From Engraulis encrasicolus (lineage: Eukaryota > Chordata > Actinopteri > Clupeiformes > Engraulidae), in contig NC_085875.1 in assembly GCF_034702125.1 (NCBI RefSeq), forward strand, positions 47,127,270-47,191,269: 64,000 nt of DNA, given 5' to 3'. Shown here piece by piece: positions 47,780 through 61,014 of this stretch. The position numbers were made by a program, and so were the translations under genes. Positions within the stretch are counted from its first letter, which is position 1; the number at the start of each line of letters is the position of its first letter. A model generated the notes under the pieces. That model had not been told where the DNA came from. It worked only from the letters and a program-made list of their open reading frames with translations, and ran no database searches.

Positions 47780-48353
47780 TCTATTTTTTGACGAAAATAT
47801 TAATGTTCTAACGCATGCTTGTTTTTTTCCTCATAGCTTTATTGTCGTCGTCAACGGGGGGGAATCGTTAACGATAATTATGACGGAAATATTTCGTCAC
47901 GAAATTAACAGTGCTATTCAGACGGGACCAGTTTAAATGGCGGGACCTGGGGTAAAGGAATAATAACCGGGAAATGTAGTACCGTCTGAACGCGCCATGC
48001 CACTAAAGATAACGGAGTGTGTCAGTAAACTTGGCCGCGAGTTTTACCTCCTGTGAAACAGTCTGGAGAAATCACCCTCTGTAATACTAATCCCGTCCGA
48101 ATGCGACCCTATCGTCACTTTCTTAAAATAATTGCCTAAGTAATTTTTTAGTCAAGTTCACGTTTTCGCCTAACTCATGTCCTTCGCCATTCTGAGGGAG
48201 TTTTGTGTTCCCTGACAAACCTGGAAAAAAATGACTTAGGCGATTATTTTAAGAAGACGATGCTATGTAAAGATGTAAAGATGTCTGGTTAAGTGCGCGA
48301 AACGCACAATATATCTCATCTCCCCCGGCTTGTAAACATTACAGCCTTGCAGT

Positions 48354-50368
48354 CAGTGTTGCCAAGTCCGCTTATTATAAGCGACCTTGGGCTTCTTTTT
48401 TTGAGCAGTCGCTTTTAATTTTTAGGCGAGTACATTTAGGGTTTAACCCCAAAAAAATTGATACAAAAGGTTTTTTTATGGATTCTGTTACTTTTGGACC
48501 TGCTAAATGACATACTAAAAATCTAGTAAAATCTGATTTTGGGAAATGAGTTTTTTCAACATAGCTGCCATAGGCTTATTATAAGGGTCAAGAGACACTC
48601 CAGGTGAATAGGCCAAAAAAATTAGCTTGCCGATATGACCATGAAACTTAATCCGGTGATTACTCACATATTTGTGAGAAAAAAATGTATTGCAAGTTTT
48701 CTGAAATGTTATGTTTTAATATGGTAATTGGACTATATCTAATTAAATATGCATTCAATTTCAAAATGCAAAAACTCAAAATCTGAAAAAGCCAAGCTCA
48801 AAATTACTCTTTTATTTTGTTTCTAGTAAGCCAGAAGATATCTTCAGAAGAGATTATGGACATCTGTTTTTGTTTTGTAGTAAATCTAAAAATCTTTGTG
48901 CAGACTCACCAGCTAGCATTTTTTTTTTTTCAAAACATGATTATTTAACATCTCTCTTAGATAAATAATTGTGTTTTATGTTTCTCAAGTTCTTCCAGAC
49001 ATTCTTTGAGTCTGGTGGTATCATTCTTAGCATGTATCAAGGGCAAGGTCAGCTGTCCTCAAATCATAGCCTCTCCACAGAGGTGTCCTAGGGGCTGGTG
49101 CTGGGACTCCTATTTGCCATGTACACCTCATCACTGGGCCATGTTATCTGTTCTCATAGCTTCTCATACTACCGATGAAGCACAGTTACTTTGTGCCAGA
49201 TGACACCACGGTCACACACATTTCCGCTTGCCTCTCTGAACTATCCAGAAGTATGAAGGAATGCAACCTTCATTTGAGCCTCGCCCAAATGCACTGCTGG
49301 TGATCCCAGCCAAAGATTTAGGTTGCCATGATATCGAACTCAATATGGATTCTGCTACTGTTGCCTCAAATAAGGCCACAATAAATCTAAGTGTCATTGT
49401 TGATGACCATCTATCCTTCTCTGACCACATAGCCTCAGTTTCCCAGTCATGTCCTCTTTTTCATGCCCTAATTGAATACAAGGCCCTGACCCTTGCCTAT
49501 GAAGCTACAACAGGCCCTACTCTGGCTTACCCGAAAGCTATGCTAAAGATATGTCCTTTTAGGACATTGTCTGTCTCCAGTACCAACCGTTTCACCTTGC
49601 CCTCTACTTACACATGTAGTGGCTCCTGTCTATTCAGTTCAGCTGCTGAAAGACCCAAAATACCTAGTGACACCATGATTCATCACTGATGATGTGCCCT
49701 GACAAACAACACATGGATATTACCATAGAAGTAGTGTCTTTATCCACCCAAACAGCACTCCAAACAAACAGATCCTGAACACATGTTAGTTCATGCCAAT
49801 GTAATTATCATGTAGTAACCTTTATTTTAAAAAACTTTGATCTTGAAAATGACACCTTTCCTGAAGTTAGATTTTCCTAGATTTTTAGTATGTTAGTAAG
49901 GACAGCTGGATGTATTGAAATCAGTTGAAAAACCTTTTGTATCAATTTTTTTGGGGTTTGGTGCATTTTGGCCATAGATGTACTCGACTATTTGTAAAGT
50001 CGCGGGTTGCGGTTTTTTGGGCTTGTTCTTCTCAGGGTTGGGCTTGCTGTTTTCTCCTGCTCTGCCGGTGATTTGAATGTGTTTGGATGTGTTTCTCAAT
50101 GGCAACTCGTTTTTTTCTCACTCATCCTTACAGGTGACCCTACTACAAGCTTGTTAACTCCCACTTTCTGTGGTCACTTGTGGGGATTTTCGCTGCCACG
50201 TAGACCCCCGCAAAGAGCAAGGCCTTCCCTGACCAGGCACGCGACTGACAACCCACCCCTTCGGTCGCTTCTTTTGGGCTTGTTTTCACGACACCCGTCA
50301 GTCGCTTCTTTTGGGCTTGTTTTTAGGACGTCAGTCGCTTATTTGTCATAGAAAATCTGGCAACACTG
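48354..50368. mobile_element. 2.0 kb hAT element with perfect 8 bp target duplication and a LINE fragment inside
   Basis: Ends CAGTGTTGCCAAG and CTGGCAACACTG; CTTGCAGT flanks both sides (48346-48353 and 50369-50376). Subterminal inverted blocks (AAAAAAATTGATACAAAAGG at 48453, complement at 49930) extend the symmetry. The interior includes LINE sequence at 48990-49690. Confidence 0.88.
48990..49690 (+). pseudogene. LINE reverse transcriptase C-terminal remnant
   Basis: Broken frames read PDDTTVTHISACLSELS, LLVIPAKDLG, SVIVDDHLSFSDHIASVSQS, LTLAYEATTGPTLAY and the terminal SGSCLFSSAAERPKIPSD. The order is that of a jockey/L2/CR1-like LINE ORF2 end, with deletions. It is a different family from the L2 at 24 kb. 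Confidence 0.65.
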
Positions 50369-50376
50369 CTTGCAGT

Positions 50377-51717
50377 AAGCAGTTAGTTTTGTTTTAGGGA
50401 GTTCTAAGCAAGCTGTGTTCGTTGTCAAAATCAGGCAGTATGGAACGCACTCTCCAGATGAAAGGACATGATTGCAGCGCTAGAATTAGGGCTGTAACGA
50501 TACACTCAACTCACATTTGGGTTCGTATCACATTTTTGACCAACGGTTCCATACACCCCACGATTTCTGAAATGTATCTCTGTTGAAGTGTGGAAACACT
50601 ATCACATCCTATCATATGATTGTTTCCTGGACATCCTTTTGGATAACAAGACTTTGAGAGGGCATATCACGATAGGCCTACTGCCTCCTTACATCACAAT
50701 ACAGTATTGTGACTCTCTCGGTTCGATACAATATTGTTAGAGCCCTAGTTAGAATGGATTCTGATGGGTAAGTAAACCAACAGGCAATTATTAAAATTGT
50801 TCCACGGGACCATGCCTCCATGGATTCGCAATAATGTGCTCAAAAAACAATAGTATATTGTGGAGTTGGCACGCACGTGACAACAAGTGCAGTCACAATG
50901 GTGCGTGGTGAGTTACACCACCCCCCCCCCTGCTGTTCGTTTACTGAGATAGGCCTATTTTAGTCCGAATTGGCCATTTCTGTTACTGACATCCTGAGAT
51001 AAAATCACATTTCCCCATGTCCATACATAAAACTAGTCCCGTCTGAATAGGGCTTAGTGTATGTGTAGCCTATATCTATGAATATAACAGTAGCCTAAAC
51101 TATATAATATACCTATACTAACAAAATATGCTATGATGGTAGGCCTACTAAGGAAACAAAAACATGATAAGCAAGTAAATGCAAACACACAAGACCAATA
51201 ACTAAAATGTCTAAGTGGTGCTCTATTTTTGCCTTCTCTAATTCAAGAGTAGGCCTACTGAGTGTGAGTGTGATGCAATGCCGCTGTAACTGTAACCAAC
51301 AGTGTTGCTGTTCCTATTTCTAAACTTGATACCTCAATGAACTGCAAAGATAGCGTGGTTCTCACGCAGACCCTTCGTGCATTTTCGCTCAACTTTGTGA
51401 GAAACATCCATCTGCGTGAGAACCAGATTACGACAGAGAGAGAACCAGAGAAATTGCCCTGTGTTAAATAAAAAGGGATTCAAATAAACAAGATTATACT
51501 TTTTAATGATATTGACCAGAGCCAAATACAAGTTTCTACGATGTCAGGAAGGACGCTGATTGACTGAAGGGGAAAGGGAATTCTAAGTGGGAGAGAGCTT
51601 AGCAATGGCAGATACAGTGAGAGGGCACAGACCCTGAAGCCAGAAGTTGTTTTGGGACCAGAAGCATCTCAAGGCATCTCAAATTTCTCCAGGATTGATC
51701 AATTCTGTGTGTTAAGC
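50377..51717. other. Intergenic, no gene seen
   Basis: A fragment around 50480-50730 (AGGGCTGTAACGATACACTCA..TTCGATACAATATTG) looks like a hAT-type MITE that I could not delimit. The rest has no recognisable content. Confidence 0.35.
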
Positions 51718-51993
51718 AGCGTACACACACATTGCTAGCTTCTTGCTTGCTCGCCTACTCGCCACTCTTTCATGGAACGTTCGCTGAAAGTTCCCGCGGC
51801 TTTAACTGCCAATGAACAGCCGAGAAGTACCAAACTCTGCATTCCAATTGGTTAATACTCGCTTACTCGCCTTGCTCAAAGATAAAATATCCGCACACAT
51901 TGCATCGCTTGTACAGTACTCGCTGAAACACATTGACATTCTATTGAGTTCATTCGCTGAGCGAGTAACTACCAGTGACGTGTGTGTACGGCC
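51718..51993. mobile_element. MITE with GCGTACACACAC ends
   Basis: GCGTACACACACATTGCTAG at the left and GTGACGTGTGTGTACGGCC at the right. CTTGCTCGCCTACTCGCC inside is repeated in variant form. Its right end is duplicated at 55334-55376. Confidence 0.65.
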
Positions 51994-52022
51994 CTTTAGG
52001 CCTACTGTGACTGTTTGCAGAG

Positions 52023-54312
52023 CAGGGGCGTCATTAGGTTGCGCAAAGATCCGGGGCTGTAGCCCAGCAAAAAAAAAAGAAAAGAAATGTAGTGTGGAGC
52101 GGCAGCCCAGTCGAGGGAGCGAAGCGACCGAGAGGGGGGTTGGTGCGGAAGGGGGGTTCCCCCCTTCCGTGTTGCGGAGTTTTTGGAAAATTAAGGTCAA
52201 ATTGGGCCATTCTAGGCGTACACAAAGGGGAAAATGTACTTTTGACACCATAGTCTTAATTGGCAGTTTTCCCATCTTTACATTTGACAGTGTAGGCTAC
52301 TTTCATTAAGGACCTTGCCGTTCTTTTCTTGATTTGGCCCAATGTCGCCAGCTTAGTCACCCTCATTGGGTTACAGTAATGCAGGCTAACTACTTTTTTG
52401 GATAAATGTAGTGTTGGCGTCATGATTACTTTAGTGCAAATAAAAAGAGACCGCATTTAATAGTGCGACAGTGCCGAGTAGCCTAGTGGATATTGTGAGA
52501 GAATTAGCTCATAGTGGTAATAGCTAGTGAAAAAACCATGCCTTACGTTATTAGCCTATAGGCATAGTAACACACATGACATGTAAGCTCGGCTATGCTG
52601 TCTCAAAACAGTGCGCTGCTCTTGCACAGTCAGTCGCAATGCGAGGCACTAACCACGGTTTTTGCTCTCTGCATGACAGTATATGATATCACAAAAATGA
52701 TGATTAAAAACTGAACATCTCCATGCGCAACATCCATACGGGTCTGCATACTCGTTCGTCAAACTCTCAAAACAAGCGACAGACACGCACACGCACACAC
52801 ACACAGGAGAGGAGGAGCGCTAGTTGACAGACCATGGACCATAATCTCCCAAACATTTCTTGCGCAAGCAAATCATACACCCGACTGTCCACACCTTTGG
52901 TTCTATTGACATTTCATGCGCGAGCTCACTGCCTCCATCAGGCCGATATCAAAACACAAGGTGCAATCAAACTCGCACATCGCTCATGACCAGGCAAACA
53001 CACACACACAAGCGCGCGCGCACACAGGGAGACAGGAGCATAGCCTTTCTACCTAGACAGGAGCAAGAAAGCCAGCTGATTGACCATACCCTGTTAGAGA
53101 TTCTCTGACCATACCCAGTCCAAAAATATCATGGGGGCTATCATAATCCAACAGACAATAATGTCTTCAGATGTCATTTTTGCAGCCCAAATAATTCAAA
53201 TATGCCGTAATTTTGAATTTCTAGTTGAAGTAGCTTGTAATGTAGTTCGCTACATTTTCCACATGGTTGTAGCGTAGCAGAGATTTTGTCTGGAGGTAGC
53301 TTGTCTGCGTGGTGGAGCTAAATGTTAGCTCACTAGGTTAGCAAATTACGAGTAGTTCTAGCAGTCTTTGGAGCTTGCCCAAAACTACACAAACATGCAG
53401 ATAGCCAACAAACACATGCGAATCTGCACACATCACAATACACACGGTATAACTAAATCACGCTGCCAGCCCACTATGAATTCAGGAAAGGTGTGTCTGT
53501 TTGAAAGGGGGTGTTAGCTTGGTGACATGATAGAACGGGTGCTTGTTTGAAGTGAAGGCTAGTTGCAACTTGACTGAAGACAAGTAGAAAACATGACAAC
53601 AACATTGACACCAGTGCTTCGGCGAGCACATCAGGAAAAAAACAGATGTCCTACCTTACGCTGTCCTGTTACTTGAAGATAGAGCCCAAATATCCATTTA
53701 GATTCGCCAAATATCCATTTTGATAGATACAGCTAGATATAGTGTGATTGAATAGTGGATGCTAAAATGAGAGGAAAATGTCAACATTGTGACCTATGGC
53801 TGCTAAAAAAAATCCCTGAATGATCTAAAAATGAAATGAAGTGGGATCCCTATAGCCTATTCCAGAAGTCATTGAGTTATCGAGATATTAAACATTCCAG
53901 ATTTTTTTTTTCATAAACCACGAGCCCGCCTGGCTCTGTTCAAGCCAGCATAGAACTGACACCTGATTGGTTGACAGCAGCATGACGTCACTACAACGAG
54001 GCTAGATCTACTAACAAGGTGGATAGCGGCTTCGGTTGGAAAGTTGTTATTTGTACAGTTCCATATTTACATATCATCGTGTCAGAATCGTGCGGTCTGT
54101 GCTGGTTACAAAGTTGCATAGCCTAATGACAGGAGCGGTATCACTGCTCAAAGTGTGGTCCACGGAGCTCTTCTCTACTATTTCCTCTTCTTAATCATAT
54201 TATTATTATTATACATATTTTATTTATGTCAGTCCAGTCCAGAGAGATTCGGGGCTAATCCCCGGAGATCCGGGGCTGTAGCCCCGAATGCCCAGGTCTC
54301 TCGACGCGCCTG
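52023..54312 (+). mobile_element. 2.3 kb hAT-type element in copy 1 of the duplication
   Basis: Ends CAGGGGCGTC and GACGCGCCTG, flanked by TTGCAGAG and TCGCAGAG (8 bp, one mismatch). The empty site TTTGCAGAGACTGCATC is at 55400-55417. AGATCCGGGGCTGTAGCCC recurs near both ends (52049 and 54267). No transposase is recognisable. Confidence 0.85.
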
Positions 54313-54380
54313 TCGCAGAGACTGCATCAATGGGGCACCTAAGTCACAAGGCGACTCGTGATGGATTTGTGGTGCATAAG

Positions 54381-55273
54381 CAGTGTTGCCAATTTAGCGA
54401 CTTTTCAGGCTCAATCTGGCCGAATCTAGCGACTATTTCGCTTGTCTTGTGAGAGGCAAATCAGTCTCCCTCCCCACGACACCACACAACGCATTTTCAG
54501 TGGCGGGTAGAGACAGACGTGACACATGATGCACTACGGTGTGGCAGCTTTTGTGATACGCACAGGAGTTCTCATGCACATGTGCATCTGCTTGTATGGG
54601 GCTACGGCAAGCGATATGGGACAAAGATATGGCAGGAACCGAATGTCAACATAAACCGAGATCACACAATCTTCGTTATGGTCACCAAATGTGTTGGGGC
54701 TGTCATTTATCATGTTATGCCTACACTTTGGAATTAAATCAGAGTCTTGTTATTACACGGGTATATTTCATTTACCTCAACTGTACCCTGCACTTAACTT
54801 AACTCAGTCTACCCTACAAGAAGATACAGGGGGCATGAGAATCCGGTGTGTATCACAACAGCTACCACAACGGCTCCTTGTATGACAAATTTAAATGAGC
54901 ACAAGCAGGCTGGCCGCACCGACCGCAGTGAATCCCGGGCACTGGCGACAAAATCTCATCTAGCGCCTTTAGCGACTTTTTGGTGCATCTGGCGACTTTT
55001 TAAAACGTGCATTTTCAGTGACAAATTCATCGTTTTTCCACATAATTCTGCGCCGCCGTCAGAAGCGTTTCCCACGGTTAAGCAGGGCTGCAGATTAGCT
55101 CTGATCTCCAAAAAGTAGTTAGCACCGCCTATTTGTACTGTGGACGAAGGCATATGGGCATGTTTTCTATAGATCAGCGCGCCCTGCGTGACATCATACG
55201 TAACGTCATGACGTCATCTAGCGACTTTTCAGCAAGCCCATAGCGACTTCGGCTGATTCTTTTGGCAACACTG
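54381..55273 (+). mobile_element. 893 bp hAT-type element in copy 1 of the duplication
   Basis: CAGTGTTGCCAA and TTGGCAACACTG ends, with a perfect 8 bp duplication TGCATAAG (54373-54380 and 55274-55281). The empty site GTGGTGCATAAGTGGAGG is at 55990. The same element occurs truncated at 46205-47079. Confidence 0.93.
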
Positions 55274-55428
55274 TGCATAAGTGGAGGTCCAAGGTTTGGA
55301 TTGGTGTCGAAAAACCACTCATTTCAAGCCCAGACATTCTATTGAGTGCATAACTAGCAGTGACGTGTGTGTACGGCCCTTTAGGCCTACTGTGGTTGTT
55401 TGCAGAGACTGCATCAATGGGGCACCTA

Positions 55429-55959
55429 AAGCCGGGCATACACTGTGCGATATTTTCGCTCGTGGGTATTAAGCTCCTGCTCACACTGCACGATGGAATT
55501 TCACTATTTAAAAGTTCACATCTCACGACTCACGCCCTCACACTATACGAGCCGACAGTCGGATGCGAGCCAAATGCTTCCACTGCGCAACGCGACAGGC
55601 ATGTTTCCCCGGTATGCAGAGGAGGGAACATGCGCACCTGAGGTGGAGATGAGGTCGCGCTCAACAGCAAATCGCACGGCCCTATTCATTTGTGCATGTG
55701 AAGTGTCAAATCGGGTCGTAGCACTGCTTTAACCGTGCGATTTACGTACGAGCCACGACCTGGATATCAAACCGTTTTGATTTTCTTGCGACCCCGCGAT
55801 TGCACTATCGTGAGGCGAAATCGCTTGTCGTTACCCCATGTACACTGCACGAGGCGAGACTCACGATTGACCTGCGATTGAGCAAGAAATCGGCCCGACT
55901 CTCAAAAAGTCGCGCGAGTGCCAAATCAGGGCAAAAGTCGCACAGTGTAAGCCCAGCTT
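55429..55959 (-). mobile_element. MITE (TACACTGTGCGA ends), copy 2, in copy 2 of the duplication
   Basis: AAGCCGGGCATACACTGTGCG to CGCACAGTGTAAGCCCAGCTT, with TA on both sides. The empty site CACCTAAGTCACAAGG is at 54337-54352. Opposite orientation to 44685-45226. Confidence 0.88.
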
Positions 55960-56051
55960 TAGTCACAAGGCGACTCGTGGTGGATTTGTGGTGCATAAGT
56001 GGAGGTCCAAAGTTTGGATTGGTGTCGAAAAACCACTCATTTCAAGCCCAG

Positions 56052-57938
56052 TAATGATTTTTTGACTCCCTCTGCCCCATGAACCAGGAAGTACAGGGCA
56101 TGGCGGCAGATTTGTGCATTGGCATTGTTAAGACTGTTGCATTTGGGAGCACATCGGTATGAATTAAATTGGCCACCTGCGGTAAAGGTTGTCATTCACT
56201 GGCAGAGCTGAGTTGTCCAGCTGACATGGTTTTAGGACTCTTGTTTTCGGTAGCCTGGTCTGCGTCTCTGGCGTGCCCGCCCTCCTTCTACTTGTCTTTG
56301 CCTCATTGATCCTGGCAGCCTGTGGATTCATATGCCTACGTGAGGCTTTGGCTGAGACAAGCCGCTGCTTTGTTTCTGTGGAGTTCCTGGTGACAGGCGC
56401 CGAGTGTGTGTGCGCAAAAAGACTGACTTGTCCAACTGGTGGCGAATGTGGTGTGTCTGTGGTCTGAATGTGAGTGCGCAATGTGTCTGCCTGTGCTCGT
56501 GTGAGCTGGGCAAGCGATCGCACGAACGTGTGGATTTCGTTTCCTTTTCTTTTTGTTGTTTTCTGTGATTTTGTTTTTTGTTTGTAGCACCCCTGCTCTT
56601 GTAATCAGGCCAGCCCCCACCTATATCACCCCAGCCAAATTGCTTAGCCTAGTGTTTGCAGTGCTAATTGTGACTAACCATGTGTGCCTTTTTCTGCATG
56701 CCTATTATATATAACCTATATTTGCCGTGCTGAGTGTGTTGCTGTTCCTGACTTGTACAGTAATTTAAGCTTTCTGGCTCGGGGAGATCATTAGGCCATC
56801 TTGGCTGATTCAAGTGAAGGACGGTGGGTTAGCCTATGTCACTGTCTTTAGTTCTAGTGTTTTAAGGAAACATTTTAAACATATTTTGTATTTTCTTTAT
56901 ACCATCATATTGTGTGCAAATAAAAGAAGAGTGTCTGTTGCCCCAAACTCGGTCTCTGGTGTCTTTCACGAACCTGTGTTTCCTTGATCATAGTGCTGTT
57001 AAAAATGGGTCAATTCCTACAGTCCAACCCCCAGTATGTGGTGTAGTCGTGCTTTGGTAATTAATTATCTTTAAGGTAAACATAAAACTATCCACTCTGC
57101 TACAATATGGGGCTTGTGTAAGTGATTCATGTATGAAACCTCTCCATCTCCCGTTGTGACTTGTGACATCCGAGACAAAGGGGCTCGTGTAAGTGATTCA
57201 TTTATGAAAACTCAGTGTATTTCTTGGGCTAGTGCAATTATTATAGTGCAACCCATGGGCAGTAGGCCTATTGCCAATGACCTTTGGAATGGTTTTCGGT
57301 TGCTGTAGTGGGGGACCAAATGTAGAATAACCTAAGTGTGTGACCGATCCAGATTTTGCCTATGGCAGTTTAGCTTTGTTTCAGTTTCAGTTTGAGGTGT
57401 TGTGGTTTTCTTTTATTCCTTTTTTGTGTGTTTCATTTTTACCAATAATGTTTGCAGTGCATTGTCTGTATTTGGTCCCCTTCTCGTGCGACTGCACATT
57501 TTGCAAATTATTGTAACTATTGGTAATTGCCCTCAATGCCTTATGTATTGCACTTGTTGAGAATTCATATGGAATCCATGACTGAGCCCTTAAGGCAAAC
57601 ACTTGAAGTGCAGAAAAGATAATTATCACTGAAAGAAAATAAAAAGAACTCTGAATTGTATGGCAGTTGTATTTCCAGTTATTCGCGTAACCTGTTGCGG
57701 GGAAGTTGAGTCAAATGTTTGGTTGGGTTCTCTCACCCTAACAAATGAGAGTGGCGTAGTCATTAATAACCATGAAAATATTACGGTAAAACTAACGCTG
57801 GTCACTATATATATACATTGCTTAACTTTTATTTTTCAGGACATTGCACATTAATATATATAATGAACATATAAGGAACACAAGGCCTAGGCCTATGTGC
57901 CAAATTATATCTGGTGGCTAAAATAGGCAGACTAGATG
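56052..57938. other. Intergenic, no gene seen
   Basis: Short frames only. A small direct repeat GGGGCT(T/C)GTGTAAGTGATTC lies at 57110 and 57180, and AATAAAAG at 56921. The layout might be part of an LTR element, but I found no paired ends or coding domains. Confidence 0.35.
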
Positions 57939-59546
57939 ACAGGGGACGCATGCTTTGCAGTGGCTACATTGTGGGAAACACGTGAACAACCATGAATTTC
58001 ACAACAAGCGGAGATCATTTTTAAATGAGTTCCTAATTTAGCAGAGAAAAGTCATTACATACTTTTGAGGTAACTGAGCAATTTTCTAACCTGAAGCTCT
58101 GGGTGTTTTTTTTATTACCCTGTCCACGTAGGGAAAATACTTGCATGCCACGTCCAGGCAGAAGAACTGTGGCTGTAATGCACACAGCTCTTTTTGCAGG
58201 TACAGAGGGTAAGCATATATTTCTCCCCGGAACATGTTCAGTATTTTCAGGAGAATGCCATGGCGACATACTGCCACCTGCAAATAAAAGCAATAACACT
58301 GGATGTTATTTAGAATCGGTATTGAAATAGTCAGCAAACAGCCAGGAAAACAACATAAGCAACAGTGAAAACAAGACAGAGAACAGAAAACAACAAATGT
58401 ACAACATAGAAACACAAAACATGAAATTGTAAGATGTGTTATATTGACTGCATGCATACTGGCTGTACTTACAAAGGGTTACAACACTAGGAGGACAATA
58501 CAATAGTACAATAATATGTCGGGAGGAGAGCAACTCAAAAGTCTACTCCCCGTCATACTGAGGCAGGTAGAAGGGACAGTGAGGAGCAGGTGTGCACAGA
58601 TAGTAAGGCAGGCAGAAGTTCCACAAGCAAAAGCACATGGAGCAACCCATCATATTTGGAAAGATGGAAAGATGGGAAGATATAGAGAGCAATTTCAGCA
58701 AGATTCCTTTAGCAGCAATTAGCTCAGGAACTTGCAAGAAGGGTGTATCTAAACTATATCAAGCACAATGAAAACAATGAAATAGTAATAAGTGTATAGT
58801 GTGTAATTGTTATAAACAAACCTGACATGTCCACTTGTGGCCTTTGGCGTGCATCACGGACAACAGGGGACGCATGCTCTGCAGTGGCTACATTGTGGGA
58901 AACACGTGAACAACCGTGAATTTCACAACAAGCGGACATAATTTTTAAAGGAGTTCCTAATTTAGCAGAGAAAAGACATTACATACTTTTGAGGTAACTG
59001 AGCAATTTTCTAACCTGAAGCTCTGGGTGTTTTTGAATCACCCTGTCCACGTAGGGAAAATATTTACACGCAATGTCCAGGCAGAAGAACTGTGGCTGTA
59101 ATGCACACAGTTCTTTCTGCAGGTACAAAGGGTATGCATATATCTCTCCACGGAACATATTCAGCATTTTCAGCAGAATGCCATGGCGACATACTGCCAC
59201 CTGAAAATAAAAGCAATAACACTGGATGTTATTTAGAATCGGTATTGAAATAGTCTGCAAACAGCCAGGAAAACAACATAAGCAACAGTGAAAACAAGAC
59301 AGAGAACAGAAAACAACAAATGTACAACATAGAAACACAAAACATGAAATTGTAAGATGTGTTATTGACTGCATGCATACAGGCTGTACTTACAAAGGGT
59401 TACAACACTAGGAGGACAATACAATAGTACAATAATATGTCGGGAGGAGAGCAACTCAAAAGTCTACTCCCCGTCATACTGAGGCAGGTAGAAGGGACAT
59501 TGAGGAGCAGGTGTGCACAGATAGTAAGGCAGGCAGAAGTTCCACA
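57939..59546. repeat. Tandem duplication (924 bp period) within the KDZ transposase relic
   Basis: 57939-58625 and 58863-59546 are near-identical, from ACAGGGGACGCATGC to GGCAGGCAGAAGTTCCACA. Each contains one copy of the VAVCRHG exon. The left copy begins inside the next exon, cutting it after its first few codons. Confidence 0.92.
58091..58277 (-). pseudogene. Duplicated KDZ transposase exon (extra copy)
   Basis: Second copy of the VAVCRHGILLK exon at 59015-59200, arising from the 924 bp tandem duplication. It is 187 rather than 186 bp. A T-run change (GTGTTTTTTTTATTACCC) shifts the frame near its end, so DRVIKKTPRAS replaces DRVIQKHPELQ. The splice sites CAG/GTGGCAG and CAG/GTTAGA are kept. 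Confidence 0.85.
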
Positions 59547-60164
59547 TGCCTTCAACATGCCTCTTCAGCACCTGCTTCCCAACATATTTGTGCACGCCAA
59601 TGTTGAGGATGGTGGAGGAAGCGTAGGAATGTGGAGATTGGTCCAGACCGATATGGAAGAGCACGTTCATGGACTGCCTTGAATGTGTTAGAATTTGGAA
59701 ATTGAACCTGTATTGAGCAGGAAAGTAGTGTAGATTATGTAATGCTGTGGAATACCTGCAGTCCCTCCTCATCTATTTTTGATGAGGAGACAGGTGCAGT
59801 CTCCCTGGCTGCAGTCCATTGTGAGGAGCCACACATGCCTTTCCCTGATACCTATTCAAATGAAAATAATAAAATATATATAAGTAATCACATTACAATC
59901 GGTGCATAACTGTCACTGACAGCTGCATAGAAGTATTAAAAGACTGCTCTGTGCCATGTCAGCAAGAAAGCACAATACTGAATTAAGCGGAAGCATATTC
60001 TTACTGGCTTTGTGGTCTTGTGGATAGCCTCCACAAAGTCAGCCACATCTTTGTCTTTGGCAAAAAGACTGTCGTCATCAAAGATGCCCTCCGTGGGACT
60101 GGAAAATACAAATGCATATCAATTTTCAAGGCATACACCTGTCATTAAAAGCAAAGTAACGTAA

Positions 60165-60245
60165 AGGTGCACCGTGTCATATTGTTAGAAGTTAATTTCC
60201 AGAATCCATACTGCCCATTCACAAATGTAACCTTTTTAAAGAGTC
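60165..60245. mobile_element. Fragment related to the MITE at 61529
   Basis: TAAAGGTGCACCGTGTCATAT and CATACTGCCCATTCACAAATG resemble TAAAGGTACACTGTGCAAG and CATGCTACCCATTCTGTAATG in the complete element. It lies in a KDZ intron. Confidence 0.5.
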
Positions 60246-61014
60246 TAGCAGCTGGTCGGTAGTTCAACCATTGAAGCAGGAGTTATTGAAAGTGTGTTAC
60301 AAAGTCAAGTATGAAGTTATAAGATCAGAAGGAAGTATACAAGGCTAGAAAGTTCTGTTGAATACAGTTAGTTTTGTTAGTCTTCACAAACTTCAGAAAG
60401 AATGAGAGACGTGAGAGATGTGCCATCTGTTACAGCTGGCAACCTGAAATGTAAAGTAATACCCTGCAGCACTCCTGAAACGGTAGTGTTTGCGGTTCCC
60501 ATCTACTGCAATGGCTTGCATAGTGGGCACACAGGCGTAGCATTGCAGCGGGTCAATGCCAACCATGCGCTGGAGCTGGGAGGTGGCGTGGATATACTCC
60601 AGTTAGGCCCTCTGAAATGCATCACCACTAATTGTGCCTGGCTAAGTATTAAAAAGGACATTGTGAATTTTAATATCAGATACTAACACTACCATTTGTG
60701 AGGTTATAACATTGCTTGTTGCTCAGAAAAGCCACTTACTCTGCCAAAGGTCTTGCCCCTCTCCTCCAACATGCCAAGGAAGGTCTTGCGGGACATTCCC
60801 GGTGCCAAAAGTTTCAGACCTTGACCTGGTAAACGGTTCTGGCCTGTGCTGTGGCAGGCCAGTATCCACACCGAACCAGGTCTTCAAGGGAGGGTGACCA
60901 CACACGGTGGCCACAGCTCACCTCCGGGATGGAGAGATTGTACCTCCCTGAAAACAATTACATATGAATATATAATACAGTACAACGGATATATAATAAG
61001 ACGTTACTATAGAC

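Larger units (their letters stand above)
51936..56051. repeat. Tandem duplication whose two copies carry different transposon insertions
   Basis: Without insertions the unit runs from ACATTCTATTGAG to ..TCATTTCAAGCCCAG, about 190-240 bp. Copy 1 is 51936-52022 + 54313-54380 + 55282-55333. Copy 2 is 55334-55428 + 55960-56051. Copy 1 holds the hATs at 52023 and 54381; copy 2 holds the MITE at 55429. Each insertion site is empty in the other copy. Confidence 0.88.

Noticed and set aside
54155..55732. Short plus-strand frames in the hAT and MITE region
   Set aside because: They lie in non-autonomous elements, and the same frames recur only because the elements recur.
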